Assembly: GCA_002197995.1 (NCBI GenBank)
Contig: NGZR01000005.1
Location: 1,736,001-1,800,000 of the forward strand
Reading direction: 5' to 3'
From: Gaeumannomyces sp. JS-464
Lineage: Eukaryota > Ascomycota > Sordariomycetes > Magnaporthales > Magnaporthaceae
DNA: 64,000 nucleotides
Both the position numbers and the translations under genes were made by a program. How positions within the stretch are numbered: position 1 is the first letter of the stretch; the number at the start of each line of letters is the position of its first letter. The notes under the pieces are model-generated. The model was not told the origin of the DNA and did not search any database. It saw only the letters and a program-made list of their open reading frames with translations. Below are positions 51,190 to 62,909 of the stretch, one piece after another.

Positions 51190-53532
51190 GATAGCATCGC
51201 GCCGGGTTAATTTCGCAAATTTTGCTAAAAGCAATGTAATAAACTTTTAGCTTTTCCGGGTTAAACTCCGTGTTACTATTCGTATAAATTGCTTATATTT
51301 TAATGCTTAACTAAAGTTTAATATTATTAATTTAATTACAAACCTTTGTAAAAATCTCCGTATTAACTTTATTAATTGCAAAAATTACCCAGCTAAAAGT
51401 AATTGCCTTATTAATAACATAAACGGCGTAATTATATCCGCTGTATAAAGTAAGCGAAATGGTTAAATATTTATGTAAATACGGCTTAAAAAGCGGGTAA
51501 TGCTGTGGAAATAACGATTATCGATAATTTACGTCGCTTTACTTTTTAAATAACCGTTATAGGTATGTTTTAATATTTCGAAATAGCTAACTTTAATGCT
51601 TGCAACGCGGCAAACCGTTATTACCGCTTTTTTATTAGCATACATTAAACGCCGATGCATTATTACGTAAAACACTAAGCGTTTTATCGTAGTTAATGCG
51701 TTAGCTTTCGTCGGTTAGTTTTTCCGTTAAATGCGTTACTTAAAGCTATAAGGTTTAAAAGCGCGCTTATAAGTACGTTAACGTTAGCGATTAATACGTT
51801 ATTATTAATTTGGTAATTGCTTAACTACTTATCGGCGGGCGTTACGAAATAATCGGTTTAATTATCCTTTAAGCTTGCTTTACGCATTTTGCTAAAGCTT
51901 AAAAGGTTAAAAAGGGATTTAAATGTAAAAATTGCTTATAAGGTAATTGTAATAACGCCCGCTTTATTACGCTAATGCATTTCGTCGGTGCTTTTTTTAA
52001 CGGAAATTTAAACGCCGCCGTTAGCAATATTAGCGTTGTAAAAAAACCTCGCGCTTTTTTAGCAAAGTAAACCATTTGCGATCGTTAAAGTGGTGTTTAA
52101 ACGAGCCGAAGTTAATTATTACGGCGTTACGAGCATTGTTAATATTGCTTAAAGCGGTATTAGCTATATTGTATTAGCTGGCACTACTTCGATTAACCGG
52201 CATACCACTAGTATAATCGGCAGCCTTTAGGTTAGCTATAACCTCGTTAAATGCCTTATTGCTTCGCTAAAAACGCCGTTCCGGATATTTAGCCTTTTAA
52301 ACCTTTTTAAACTTAAAGTGCAAAAGCTAGCAATTATTATCGCCGCTTTTGCAATACTTACCGCACTTTTCGTAATAAAAAGCACGCGAAACGATAATGC
52401 AACCCCTTTTATTACAAAACTTCGGCTTTTCCTTCGGCTTTTAAAATCTTTCCGGCTTTTTATTAATATTAGCTATAGCTTTCGACTTTAAGGCTTTTAT
52501 AACCGCCGTATTTTCGAGCACTTTCGAAATAAAGTTAACGGGAATGCGGCGCTCGCTTTTACAACTTTTTAAAATTATAACCACCGTAAAAGGGTAAATA
52601 GCGCTAAACCCGTTAATAAAGCTCTTAATAAACAATTAATTCGGAATGTTAATATTAGCTTAATTTAAAGTTTGCTTTATTTATAACTAACGGTCCGTAT
52701 ATTTTTTAACGTTACCGTTAAACTTTTCCACCGAAATTATATAATATTCGTTAATTAAAGTGTCAAAACGGCCGTTAACGGTAATTTTAATAATGCTAAT
52801 TACTTTATTTTAAAAAGCTTTTAAGTTTTAATCCTCGTCGTTTTTAAAGCGGTTTTAACCGTTTTTTTAAATCTATAATTACCTTTTCGATATTATTACA
52901 AATGTAATACCATATTAATATCCTTTTAAAAGCTAATACCTATATAACTTCGTCGTTTTTCATTTTAACCGGTTTAATTAAAAAGTTAGCAAATATAAAA
53001 AGAAATGTTAGGGAAGCGGTTAAATGCACCCGGATAATGCGCTTTTATATTTCCAAATTAAAAAGCCCTATTAAATCCGGGGCTTTTACTACGATTTCGC
53101 GGTATTCCGCTATTTCGGTGGCTTTATTAGCACTTTTAACGCGTATAAAAGCGTTGGATTGCAAAGGAAATGGTGCTTTTAAACGTTAAAAGGGTTATTA
53201 TTAATACTTTATTATAATTGCTAATCGGCGTCGAACGCGGCTTTATTAATTGTCGTTTAACGGTTTTTTAACTACTGCGCTTCGCTCGTAATCCACGGCG
53301 GGAAAACGCAAATAACGGGAAACAACTCGTGCACCGTTAGTTTTTCCTTATTAGGCAAAAACATCGTTAACGGCGGCGCAAAAGCTTATAATTTAATAAA
53401 AGTGCGCGATAATAAACACTTGAAATAATTGTTTTTAAACTACTTTACTTGGTCGCGGGCTAAAACCAGTGCATAAACCTAAAGCCGTAAAGCGCCAATT
53501 GCTACCCACGTAATTTTAAACCACTTTTAACA
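51190..53532 (-). mobile_element. Copia-3: 5' half of a RIP-degraded Copia
   Basis: Same family as Copia-1 and Copia-2: integrase zinc region (about 51670-51560), protease (about 52170-51870), gag (about 53170-52440) and a 139-bp 5' LTR at 53394-53532 with an internal deletion. RT, RNase H and the 3' LTR are missing. Similarity begins abruptly near 51190. It is much more AT-rich than Copia-2. No target duplication was found. Confidence 0.8.
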
Positions 53533-54742
53533 ATTACGTAACCCTACGTACCTTAATACGAAGTAAGGCACTATTTAAAACCCCTCTAGTCCTATAATTT
53601 TAAAGCTTGCATGCTAGTCGTAACATATAGCATAAGGTTAAATTTATATGTTTAACTTACTTTATACCTTTTACTTTGCATTTTAATAAGTTAAACGATT
53701 ATAAAAGCTGGTATAACGCTTTATAGCGTTATGTAAACACTTATAATTACCTACGTTACACAGCTTTATTATAATTAAAAGCTTTTCTTTTAAAATAAGG
53801 CGTTTTAAAAGTGGTTTTAAATAAATAGCGCTGGTTAAAGCATAAGGTAAACACGTAATTAAAAGGTAACTTTTAATTGCTTGCTTTAAAAAATGCTTAA
53901 AAGCTAACTTAAGTTAACTAATGCTAAAGCTTTAATTAAAGATGTTTAATACATAAAGGAATTTCTTTACTATATATTTCCTAGCTTTTACGCTAACCTT
54001 TTTTAATTCGTTATAATTTTTTAAATTATTACAAACCGCTCGTTGGGGGTTAATTTGTCGTAATTTTTTAAATTATTACAAACTGCTCGTTAAAAGTTAA
54101 TTTGTCGTAATTTTTTAAATTATTACGAACTTTTAAATGTTACGTGGCTTTTAACTTTAAACGGGGTAAAACTTCGTTTTTTTAGTTTACCCTTTTTTAA
54201 TATCCCGCCGTTTAACCTTTTACCCCTTTTTGTTTTAATCGTAATATTAGGTTTCCTTTTTTAAATTAAATCCTTTTAGTTATTTTTATAACCCCGTTTT
54301 TTTATTAATTGGTAAGTATTTTCCTTTTTTATTATTTTTTATCCTTTTTTTATTTTAATAAAAATGTTTAATCGGGTATAAAAACGCAGGTTTATTCCTT
54401 TTTTAATACGTTATTATAAGGACTTTTTTATTATTATTACGTTATTTTTTATTAAAATGCCTTTTTATATAAATTGCAAAACGCGTAAATTTTCGCCGTG
54501 CGTCGTATTTCCTACCGGATTTAACCGTTACGCGAAATATATTCGTAATAATTAAATAAAATGGAACGTATTAGGGATTTTTCTTAACACTTTTCGTTAT
54601 TACGCTTTTTAATACCGTTTATTAAATAAAAAGCTTGAAAAGGTTAAAAACAGCTTTTATACCAAATCGAATCGCATTTTTCGATTACGTAAGCAAAAAA
54701 AACTGTTAATTAAAAAGATTTACCAAACCGTAAATCGTAGTA
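53533..54742 (-). mobile_element. Gypsy-1 family fragments: LTR pieces and 3' internal end
   Basis: On the minus strand, 54742-54247 matches the 3' internal end of Gypsy-1 (24.1-24.5 kb). Then comes TAATATTAC (54249-54241) and an LTR of about 621 bp (54246-53626). A second LTR start, TGTTACGACTAGCATGCAAG, runs from 53625 to the Copia-3 edge at 53533. So two LTR starts stand head to tail here. Confidence 0.6.
54014..54130. repeat. 47-bp minisatellite inside the LTR
   Basis: Units at 54014-54060 and 54061-54107, with a third partial to about 54130. Each reads TAATTTTTTAAATTATTAC then CTGCTCGTT and TTAATTTGTCG. GGGGG in unit 1 is AAAAG in unit 2, a RIP-type difference. The LTR at 57.3-57.5 kb has a different A/T-rich repeat in the same place. 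Confidence 0.8.
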
Positions 54743-56600
54743 ACGTGGTTTATAAGCGAGTGGGCCACATAAGCGAGTGGGCCCCAACACGCGACCACGC
54801 GACGCTTTTTTTCTCGCGACCAATTCCTTTATTAATAACAATGTTAACGGAAAACGACGAAAGCCGGGTAATCCTTGCTTTTCGGGCTTTGCAATTTAAC
54901 TTAAAACTAAGCATTCGGAAAGCTGCAAAGATTTATTCGGTTGCGAAATCGACTTTAGCGCGTTGGAAGCGCGGCTAACCTGCTCGACGCGACACTATGC
55001 CCAATTTTCGGAAATTAACGAAATTTAAAAAAAAAGGCGCTTGTTAAATACATACTTAAGCTGGATTCCCGCGCATTTCCTCCTCGGCTTTTTAGTGTTA
55101 AAAATATAGCTAACCGATTGCTCGCCGAACGCGACGCGGGCGCCGTCGGTAAATGCTGGGTTACGAACTTCGTTAAGCGCCGCGTAAAGCTCGGCATACG
55201 CTGGATTTGAAAGTACGATTACTAAAAGGCCAAATGCGAAAATCCCAAGCTCGTTTTTGCCTAGTTCGACTTTATACGAAACATTATAGCCAAATATGGC
55301 ATTTTAAATAACGATATTTACAACTTTAACAAAACCGGCTTTTTTATAGGCATAATCGCCGTCGTTATATTATTACAATATCGGAAGGCCGTAATAAAGC
55401 AAAACTAGTCCACTTAACAACCGAAATAAGCTACAGTTATCCAAAGGGTTAATTATTACGGCTAAGCAATCCCCCTTTTTATTATCGTTAAAAGGCAATA
55501 CTATTTGGCCAACTGGTATTCGGAAACCGGCTTTTTACGCGATTAGGTTATTTTAACGAATGCTAACGGGTGGATTACGAACGAGCTCGGCTTAAAATGG
55601 ATTTAGCATTTCGATAAACACATAACATCGCGCATAAAAGGCTTTTATCGTTTGTTAGTGCTAAACGGCTACGAAAGCTACTATTAACGGATTTTAAGCT
55701 TTATTGCCAAAAATATAACATTATTACGCTTTATATGCCTCCGCATTCGTTTTACTTCTTTTAGCCGCTTAACGTTAAATGCTTTAGCCCGTTAAAAAAA
55801 GCGTACGGTCGAAAAATCGAAAACTTAATAAGGTTACACGTTAGCCACGTAACTAAGGTCGAGTTTTTTTCGGCGTTTAAAACGGCATTTTTTAACTTTA
55901 TAACCGAAGGAAATATTTAAAAAAGTTTCCGAAAAGCTGGCTTTGCTTTTTTTAATCCGGATTCGGTTTTAAAAAAGCTAAATATAAGGTTACGGATTTT
56001 AACTCCCTCGAAAAAGCCTTTAAGCAACGCCGAACTTTGGACTTCCAAAACGCCCTAAACAGTTAAAAACGTAACTTCGCAATTCGAATATATTAAAACT
56101 CGGATTTCCAATTACCGAAGCAGTTTTTCGTTACCTATGCTAGCGGTTATAAACCAGCTTGCGAAAAAAACGAGTTTAATAATGCATTAAATGGCCCTTT
56201 TTAAAGCCGAAATTGCTTCGCTACGCAAAGCGAACGAAGCATTAAGCAAACGCCGAAAGGTTAAAAAAACACGTGTTCGATAAAAAGGGTTACATACTAT
56301 TAAAAAAATACGAAATGTTTTGGACCAGCAAGACTTAAATGGGCAGCTATAGCAAGAAATGCGCGATTATAAGGGTTAGGAAAAAAGGGCGACGACGACT
56401 CGTTAGCGATATGGCACTTGCGGCAAAACCGGACACAATGCGCGCATTTGTTAGGAAAAAGTAGAAATGTCCGATATATACAGTTTCGAATAATTTAAAT
56501 GAATTCCTGGCGTTATTGGGTTGGTATGCGCGTCGATTAACCGGAGGTTAAAGTGTCGTGGCCCATTCGCTTATATGGCCTATTCGCTTATAAACCACGT
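54743..56600 (+). mobile_element. Fot-1: Fot1/pogo DNA transposon with TA duplication
   Basis: 1858 bp, the usual size of Fot1 elements, between TA dinucleotides (54741-54742 and 56601-56602). The 41-bp terminal inverted repeats (54743-54783 and 56560-56600) differ at four positions, all transitions. The transposase is on the plus strand. It lies in Gypsy-1 family sequence. Confidence 0.92.
54841..56492 (+). pseudogene. Fot-1 pogo-type transposase remnant
   Basis: Starts MLTENDESRVILAFRALQ. The psq-type helix-turn-helix reads LSIRKAAKIYSVAKSTLARW, and the CENP-B/Tc5-like DNA-binding part follows (FPPRLFSVKNIANRLLAERD; NFVKRR). The DDE core includes YNFNKTGFFIGI and RLLVLNGYESYY. Near the end is a knuckle TCGKTGHNARIC (Cys codons at 56419 and about 56446). 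At least a dozen stops, mostly TAA/TAG of RIP type. The C-terminal limit is uncertain. Confidence 0.85.
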
Positions 56601-56602
56601 TA

Positions 56603-57960
56603 TCGATAATTTAAAAAAAGTCGAAATAAATTGTTCGAAAGCAAATAGCGAAAGTGGCTAACCAAGCTTTTTTCTTTTATTACTTTTGTAAAAATATAAA
56701 GTTTTAATTAAAGCGTGCTTACGCTAATTACAATAACTAATAAAATTACGTTTAATTAGTATAGGTTTTATTAAACACTATAAGCAATGCTAGTAAGGTT
56801 TTAAGCTTAGTGGGTAGTACAAGCTTATATTATAAAAAGGGGGCGTTAACCGTCGCTTTTTTTATATACCTTCCAATATCGATCCCGCGGGCCCCCCGCC
56901 TAAAGGGGTTTTAATGCCGCACGCGATTTTCCGAAAAATTATTTTGTATAGGGAAATTAAAAAATCGACTCACGGCTATTAAAGCCATTTTTACGTTAAG
57001 CTTTTAAATTTAACTTATGCGTTTTTCACCTTTGTTTTAACGCGTGCAAAATAGGTAAATTAAGTAGCTTAATAACGGATAACTTAAGCGTTATAGCACG
57101 TTATAAGCCGATTTTATACACAAATTTACAAAAGTATAAAGTAGGTAATACAAGGTAAGTAATGCGAGGTAAATAAGGCTTATGCATTTAACTTTAGCTA
57201 AATACATTACTTTTTTTTAACAAATGCTTAAAAGCTAATTTAAATTAACTAATCCTAAGGTTTTAATTAAAACTATATAGGATAGTAAAACATCCACCCT
57301 TTTACGTACATGCTTTTTTTGCTTTTACGAACGTTTAAATTTGTAGCTTTATTTAAAAATCCAAAAATCTTTTTAAATTTATAAATTTGTTTAAAAATTT
57401 AAAAATTTAAAAATCTTTTTAGATTTATAAATTTGTTTAAAAATCCAAAAATCCAGCTTAAGTAAGCTTATTACGTGTTTTCGTATTTCTTAGTAAAGCG
57501 GGGTAAAAGCACCATTTAAAAGCCCTTTTGTTTTATGTTTTAAAATTTGCATACTGGTTGTAACATTAAGTTTCCCCTTTTAAACCAAATCTTTTTAATT
57601 ATAATTTGTGCCCCCGCTTTCGTTAATTAATAAGTATTTTTTTTTACCATCTTTTTTTCCCTTTTCCTATTAACGAAATGTTTAATCGAGTGCGAAAGCG
57701 TTTTTTCGCGAAGAAAACCTTTTAACGCAAAGGCTTATTTATTTAAATTATCTTTTTTACCGTCGAAATACCTTTTTGCTTTTTTTATTACAACGTTTTA
57801 AAACGTAAAAAGTATAAGGCTTTTTTTTAAAACTCGTTTCGGTACGTGAAATGCTTTAATCGAAACTATTTAAATTGTAACATTTTAGGTTTTTTTTTAA
57901 ACAACTCCGTTTTATTAATAAGTAATACTAACAATTAAAGCCGAAATTTAAACTATTAAA
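56603..57960 (-). mobile_element. Gypsy-1 family fragments around an LTR (empty Rep target)
   Basis: On the minus strand, 57960-57566 matches the Gypsy-1 3' internal end: purine tract AAAAGGGGAAACTTAA, then LTR start TGTTACAACCAG at 57565. The LTR runs to about 56945 and includes A/T-rich tandem repeats at 57340-57455. TAATGTTAC at 57568-57560 is uninterrupted, so this is the pre-insertion state of the Rep site. 56603-56944 is AT-rich and unassigned, possibly the interior of another copy. Confidence 0.6.
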
Positions 57961-58189
57961 AAAAAACGTCGCTTATTTAACACTCGTTTCGAGCGCGTGC
58001 GTAAATAAAAAAAATATGGTTTAAAAAAAAATGCGCGCGATTTGGCGCGGCTTTAACGTTATGCAGTAATTGGAACGTATCGAGCGGGAAAAGGCCGACC
58101 GGAAGGTTCGCCGAGTTACTTCGCAACTTAAGCCATTCGTAATTTTTACTGCTTTTTTTAACTAGCAAACGTTCGAAATTAACTTTAAC
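57961..58189. other. Unassigned AT-rich spacer
   Basis: It lies between the LTR-proximal fragment and the Gypsy-3 pol fragment. An open frame at 57977-58168 has no recognisable product. It may be the deleted 3' end of Gypsy-3. Confidence 0.35.
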
Positions 58190-58938
58190 TTAAACCTGTT
58201 TACTTTTTTTAACTTTAGTAAAGATTTTTTTACTAATAGTAAAATGTATTAGGTTTTTATGGTTTATATATACCATAACCTAATGCTTAGCTTTATAAAA
58301 ATATATCCGCCATTTTTCGAATGTTTAAATAATTACTAAAAATTTTTTATCGTAAATGTAGTAATTTAATTTAAATTTATTTAACTTTTACGAAAAAAAC
58401 GCGCAAAAGTATAACCTTTTTTGGTCGTTTCGTTATCCGAATTAGCCACCGATCGCGTAATTCGACGCGTCGATTTTAATTTCGAAAGGTTTTTTTTACG
58501 TTTAAAAATGCCAATACTAGTTCGTTTATTACGGCGTTTCGTAATTACGTAAAAGCTTTTTATTTTTACCTTCCCTAATAAAATTAGTAGTTATTTTTTG
58601 TAAAATCTGTAAATAGTATAGCGATTTTGCTATAACTACGGATAAACCGTTTGTAAAAGGTTAAAAAACTTAAAAACCCTCGTATTTTCGTAACGTTTTT
58701 AAATATAAGCCATTTTTTAACTTTTTCAACTTTTTTAAAGTTTATATAAACCTGTTTTAATATAATTATAAACTTTAAAAAAGTGACTTTTTACGTATAC
58801 TATTCGCACTTTTTTAACTTAATAAAAAGCTTTGCGTTAAGCAGCTTTTAAAGCATTTTATATACGTATTGCTTATATTTTTTTATCATTTACGAAAAGA
58901 TTAAAATATTACCTAAATCCGCGAAAACGAAAACGTTA

Positions 58939-60800
58939 ACGTAATTTACCACCGAGTAAAACACACTACCGAATAAAACACGCGATTGCGATAACGCGGC
59001 ACTTTTCCTTATATAACGAATTCCTTTACCAATTAAAATGCTTATAAAAAACAACGAAAGCCGGGTAATCCTCGCTTTTTAAGCTTTACAATCCGATTTT
59101 AAATTAAGCATTAGGGCCGCAGCTAAAATCTTTTCGGTTTTTATAGCAACTTTTTCGCGTCGGAAACGCGGCCGACTTGCTCGACGCGATAACGAACCCA
59201 ACTTTCGGAAATTAACAAAATCCGAAAAAAAGGCGCTTGTTAAATACATACTCGAGCTGGATTTTCGCGCATTTCCTCCCTGGCTTTTTAGTGTTAAAAA
59301 TATGGCTAATTAGCTGCTCGCCGAACGCGACGCGGCCACCGTCGGAACCAACTAAGTCGCGAAGTTCGTTAAACGCCGCTTAAAGCTCGGTACGCGCTAA
59401 ATTCGAAAGTACGACTACCAAAAAGCCAAATGCGAAAATCCCAAGCTCGTTTTTACGTAATTCGACTTTATGCGAAATATTATAACCAAATATAGCATTT
59501 TGGATAACGATATTTATAATTTCGACAAAACCGGCTTTTTTATAGGCATAATCGCCGCCGTTATAATCGTTATAACGTCGGAAAGCCGTAGTAAAACAAA
59601 GCTGGTTTAGCTTAACAACCGGAAATAAGCTATAATTATTTAAAAGGTTAACTATTACAACTAAGCGATTTGTTTTTTTATTATCGTTAAAAGGCAATAC
59701 CATTTAACCAATTGGTATTCGGAAACCGGCTTTTTACGCGATTAGGTTATTTTAACGAATGCTAACGGGTGAACTACGAACGGGCTCGGCTTAAAATGGA
59801 TTTAGCATTTCGATAAACATATAATATCGCGCATAAAAGGCTTTTATCGTTTATTAATGCTAAACGGCTACGAAAGCCACTATTTAACTAATTTCGAGCT
59901 TTATTGCTAAAAATATAACATTATTACGCTTTGCATGCTTTCGCATTCGTTTTACTTTTTTTAACCGTTTAACGTTAAGTGTTTTAACCCGTTGAAAAAG
60001 GCGTACGGTCGATAAATCGAAAGCTTAATAAAATTGCACGTTAATTACGTAATTAAGGTCGACTTTTTTTCGGCGTTTAAAACGGCATTTTTTAACTTTA
60101 TAACTGAAAAAAACATCCGAAAAGGTTTTTAAAAGGCTAGCTTTGCTCCTTTTAACCCGGATTCGGTTTTGGAAAAGCTGGATGTAAAGTTACGGACTTT
60201 AACTCTTTTAAAAGCGCTTTTAAATAACCCCGAACTTTAAACTTTTAAAACGCTTTAAACAGTTAAAAAAGCAACTTCGCAATTCGAATACATTAAAATT
60301 CGAATTTCTAATTACCGAAATAGCTTTCCGACACTTATGCTAGCGGTTGTAAACCAGTTTGCGAAAAGGACGAGTTTAATAATGCATTAAATGGCCCTTT
60401 TTAAAGCCGAAGTTGCTTCGCTACGCAATGCGAACGAAGCATTAAGTAAACGCCGAAAGGCCAAAAAATCGCGTGTTTAATAAAAAGGGTTACATACTGT
60501 CGAAAAAGTACGAAATGCTTTAAACTAAAAGGAGCTAAATAGGTAATTACAGTAAAAAATGCGCGATTATAAAGGTTAATAAAAAAGGGCGATAACGATT
60601 CGTCGGCGATGTGGCACTTGCGGTAAAACCGGACATAATGCGCGCATTTATTAAAAGGAAGTAAAAATGTCCGATATATATAGTTCCGAGTAGTTTAAAT
60701 GGATTTTTAGCGTTATTAGGTTAGCATATAAATCGATTGTTAAATGGTCGGGTTTAGGTGTTTTACTTAGTAGTGTGTTTTACTCGGTGGTAAATTACGT
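58939..60800 (+). mobile_element. Fot-2: second Fot1/pogo transposon, different terminal repeats
   Basis: 1862 bp between TA dinucleotides (58937-58938 and 60801-60802). The 43-bp inverted repeats (58939-58981 and 60758-60800) start ACGTAATTTACCACCGAG and differ at three positions. Transposase and length match Fot-1, but beyond the first bases the terminal repeats do not. Confidence 0.92.
59038..60690 (+). pseudogene. Fot-2 pogo-type transposase remnant
   Basis: Starts MLIKNNESRVILAF, collinear with Fot-1 (FPPWLFSVKNMAN; LLAERDAATVG). The same C-terminal knuckle occurs near 60610-60650 (TCGKTGHNARI). It is more RIP-mutated than Fot-1: the helix-turn-helix has lost basic residues and there are many stops. 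Confidence 0.82.
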
Positions 60801-62909
60801 TAAAATATTTTCGCAATATATAATTAATTATTTTTTAAAACGTAGCTAATATATTAGTAAAGCTAAAAGTTATTATTAATAATTCGTAGCATTTAAACCT
60901 TATTTTAAAAATTGTTAACCATTTTTAACCTTTTTTTAATCCGTATTAAGCTATAAACTTTCCGTAAATTTAAAACCGTAAAATATTAAGCTTTGCTAAG
61001 CTTATTTCGTAATTTATTAATAAAAGGTAAAATATATCGATTTTTAATCGTAACCTTGTTTAACGGGCGGTAATTAACGCATATTCGCTCCGTCCCGCTT
61101 TTTTTTATAAAATCCCGTATTTTATTAAAAATTGGAATGTTTAATATATCCTTTTCGTAAATCTTTTTTTAATTATTTTTTTAACATTTTTTATTATCGG
61201 CGATTGCATGCTTAGTTTAAATTTAATTTTAAAATCGAACGGTTTATATTCGGGAAGCACCGTTTTTAAGTTTTTTCTAAATAGTTTTTCGTATTTATAA
61301 TATTTTTTTAAAATATTTACGAGCCGTTTTTTAATGTTAATTAAATCGTTTTAATCGCTTTTTATTTTAAATAATTGTATATTTGTTAATATTAAATGTA
61401 AATGTGGATTGCTAAATCCTATTACCGTTATAACCTTTTTTTATTATTTCTTATGCTTACAGTTTAAAATTTATAATTAGTAAACTGTTTTTTATTTATA
61501 ACTTTTTTTTATTAAATTTAACTGGTAGTTTAATTTATTTGTAAATTGTTTTTCCTAAGCTAAGGGATTTCGAAAATAACATTTCCTTTTTTTATATTTA
61601 GCTTGTTTAATATAATAGTAACGTTTTCCTTATTCCGGGTACGTAATTTTATTAGTTATGTTTTTCGATCGATTTATCTTTTATTATTATTATAAGGTAG
61701 CCCGAAAGTGGTTATTTAAAAGCTTAAAAAAGGTGATAAATAAAACTAACGAAAAAAGAAATTTATTTGCTAAAAGCTTAAAACTACGAAAAGAATTATA
61801 TATAAGTTACAAAATAAAGCTTTAGCATTAAAATTGGGCTATTAAGTTTAATTTATAACAATTATAAACGATCGGTAGTTTTTCGACCATTTTTAATTAA
61901 TACGGTTAGCGTTTTTAATTTGTAGGAATTTTATACTGTTTAACCGTTTATAATATATAATCGCTTTATACTTTACAATTAATTATTATTTTAACTTTTT
62001 TTTTTAATATTTCATTTAAAACGTTAATAAATCGTACGGTTAATTCGATTTTACTATTGCTAAAGTTTTTATCGATTTTCGTTTTTCACTTTATGCTTTT
62101 TGCTTAAGTGGTTTTTTTTAATTTTTTAATAAAAAAGCAAATACCGTACGTTCGTTTTTTTATTTAAATCGAATAGGATATACGTTCGCGCGATTTTTTT
62201 AATACCAGGTTTTCGCTTTTTATACCATATGCATTTTGCAGTTTTTAATTTCGCACTTTCCTTAATCGAATATATTTATATCGCATAGCATCGGGTATTT
62301 CCCGCTAGGTTTAAAAGTTATAACGAATTTGGTAATATTAGTTAATTTTTACCGTAGTAATTAAAATGTTAATCGTAATTTAATTTTAAGTTCGTTTTTA
62401 AACTTTTGTAAAAAAAATCGTATTTTAATTTAAATTTAAAGTAAAACTTGCATTTTTTATAAATGCATTTTGCTTAAAAAAATATAAATGTTTAAAATGT
62501 TTTAAATCGATATTAAAATAGTTTTTAAAGTTTAACGCAGCTTTTTTTTTAGCTCGCTTACGTTGTTAAATCGGCAATTAACGTATTTAACTTTTTACTA
62601 ATTGTTAAACTACGATAAAAGTTAGCCGTTATCATTTTCCGCTAAAGTGGCGTAGTATAACGGGCTATTTGGGTATTTTAAAACCTTAACGTTTAAAAAC
62701 ACTTCGAAACGTTAAAAAGCGTAAAAGCGCGTTAGTTTTTTTAATTTGCCTGGTTTTTACGGATTATAAATGCAAAAGTTACACCGTTTTAACCTTTTGC
62801 TCGTTTTTAAAACTCGGTTATTTTAAAATTTTAATCGTTTCGGTTTATTTTAACGTCGGTGTTTAAATTTTCGGGTTTGCGAAAAAAATAGGTTTAATTT
62901 AAAAGCTTT

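Larger units (their letters stand above)
58190..62905 (-). mobile_element. Gypsy-3: Gypsy-1 family pol fragment, split by Fot-2
   Basis: Reverse-complement match to Gypsy-1 from about 19.5 to 22.2 kb. RT fingers are near 61100-61040 and the RNase H part is at 58930-58260. The ends are truncated, and a Copia-4 LTR abuts the right end. Fot-2 sits between RT and RNase H at a TA. It is dense in stops. Confidence 0.75.

Noticed and set aside
53611..54249. A second, non-autonomous Rep insertion at TAATATT/AC
   Set aside because: At first the region between the two GTAACA/GTAATA sites looked like an insert. Comparison with the LTRs at 50761 and 57565 shows it is collinear LTR sequence.
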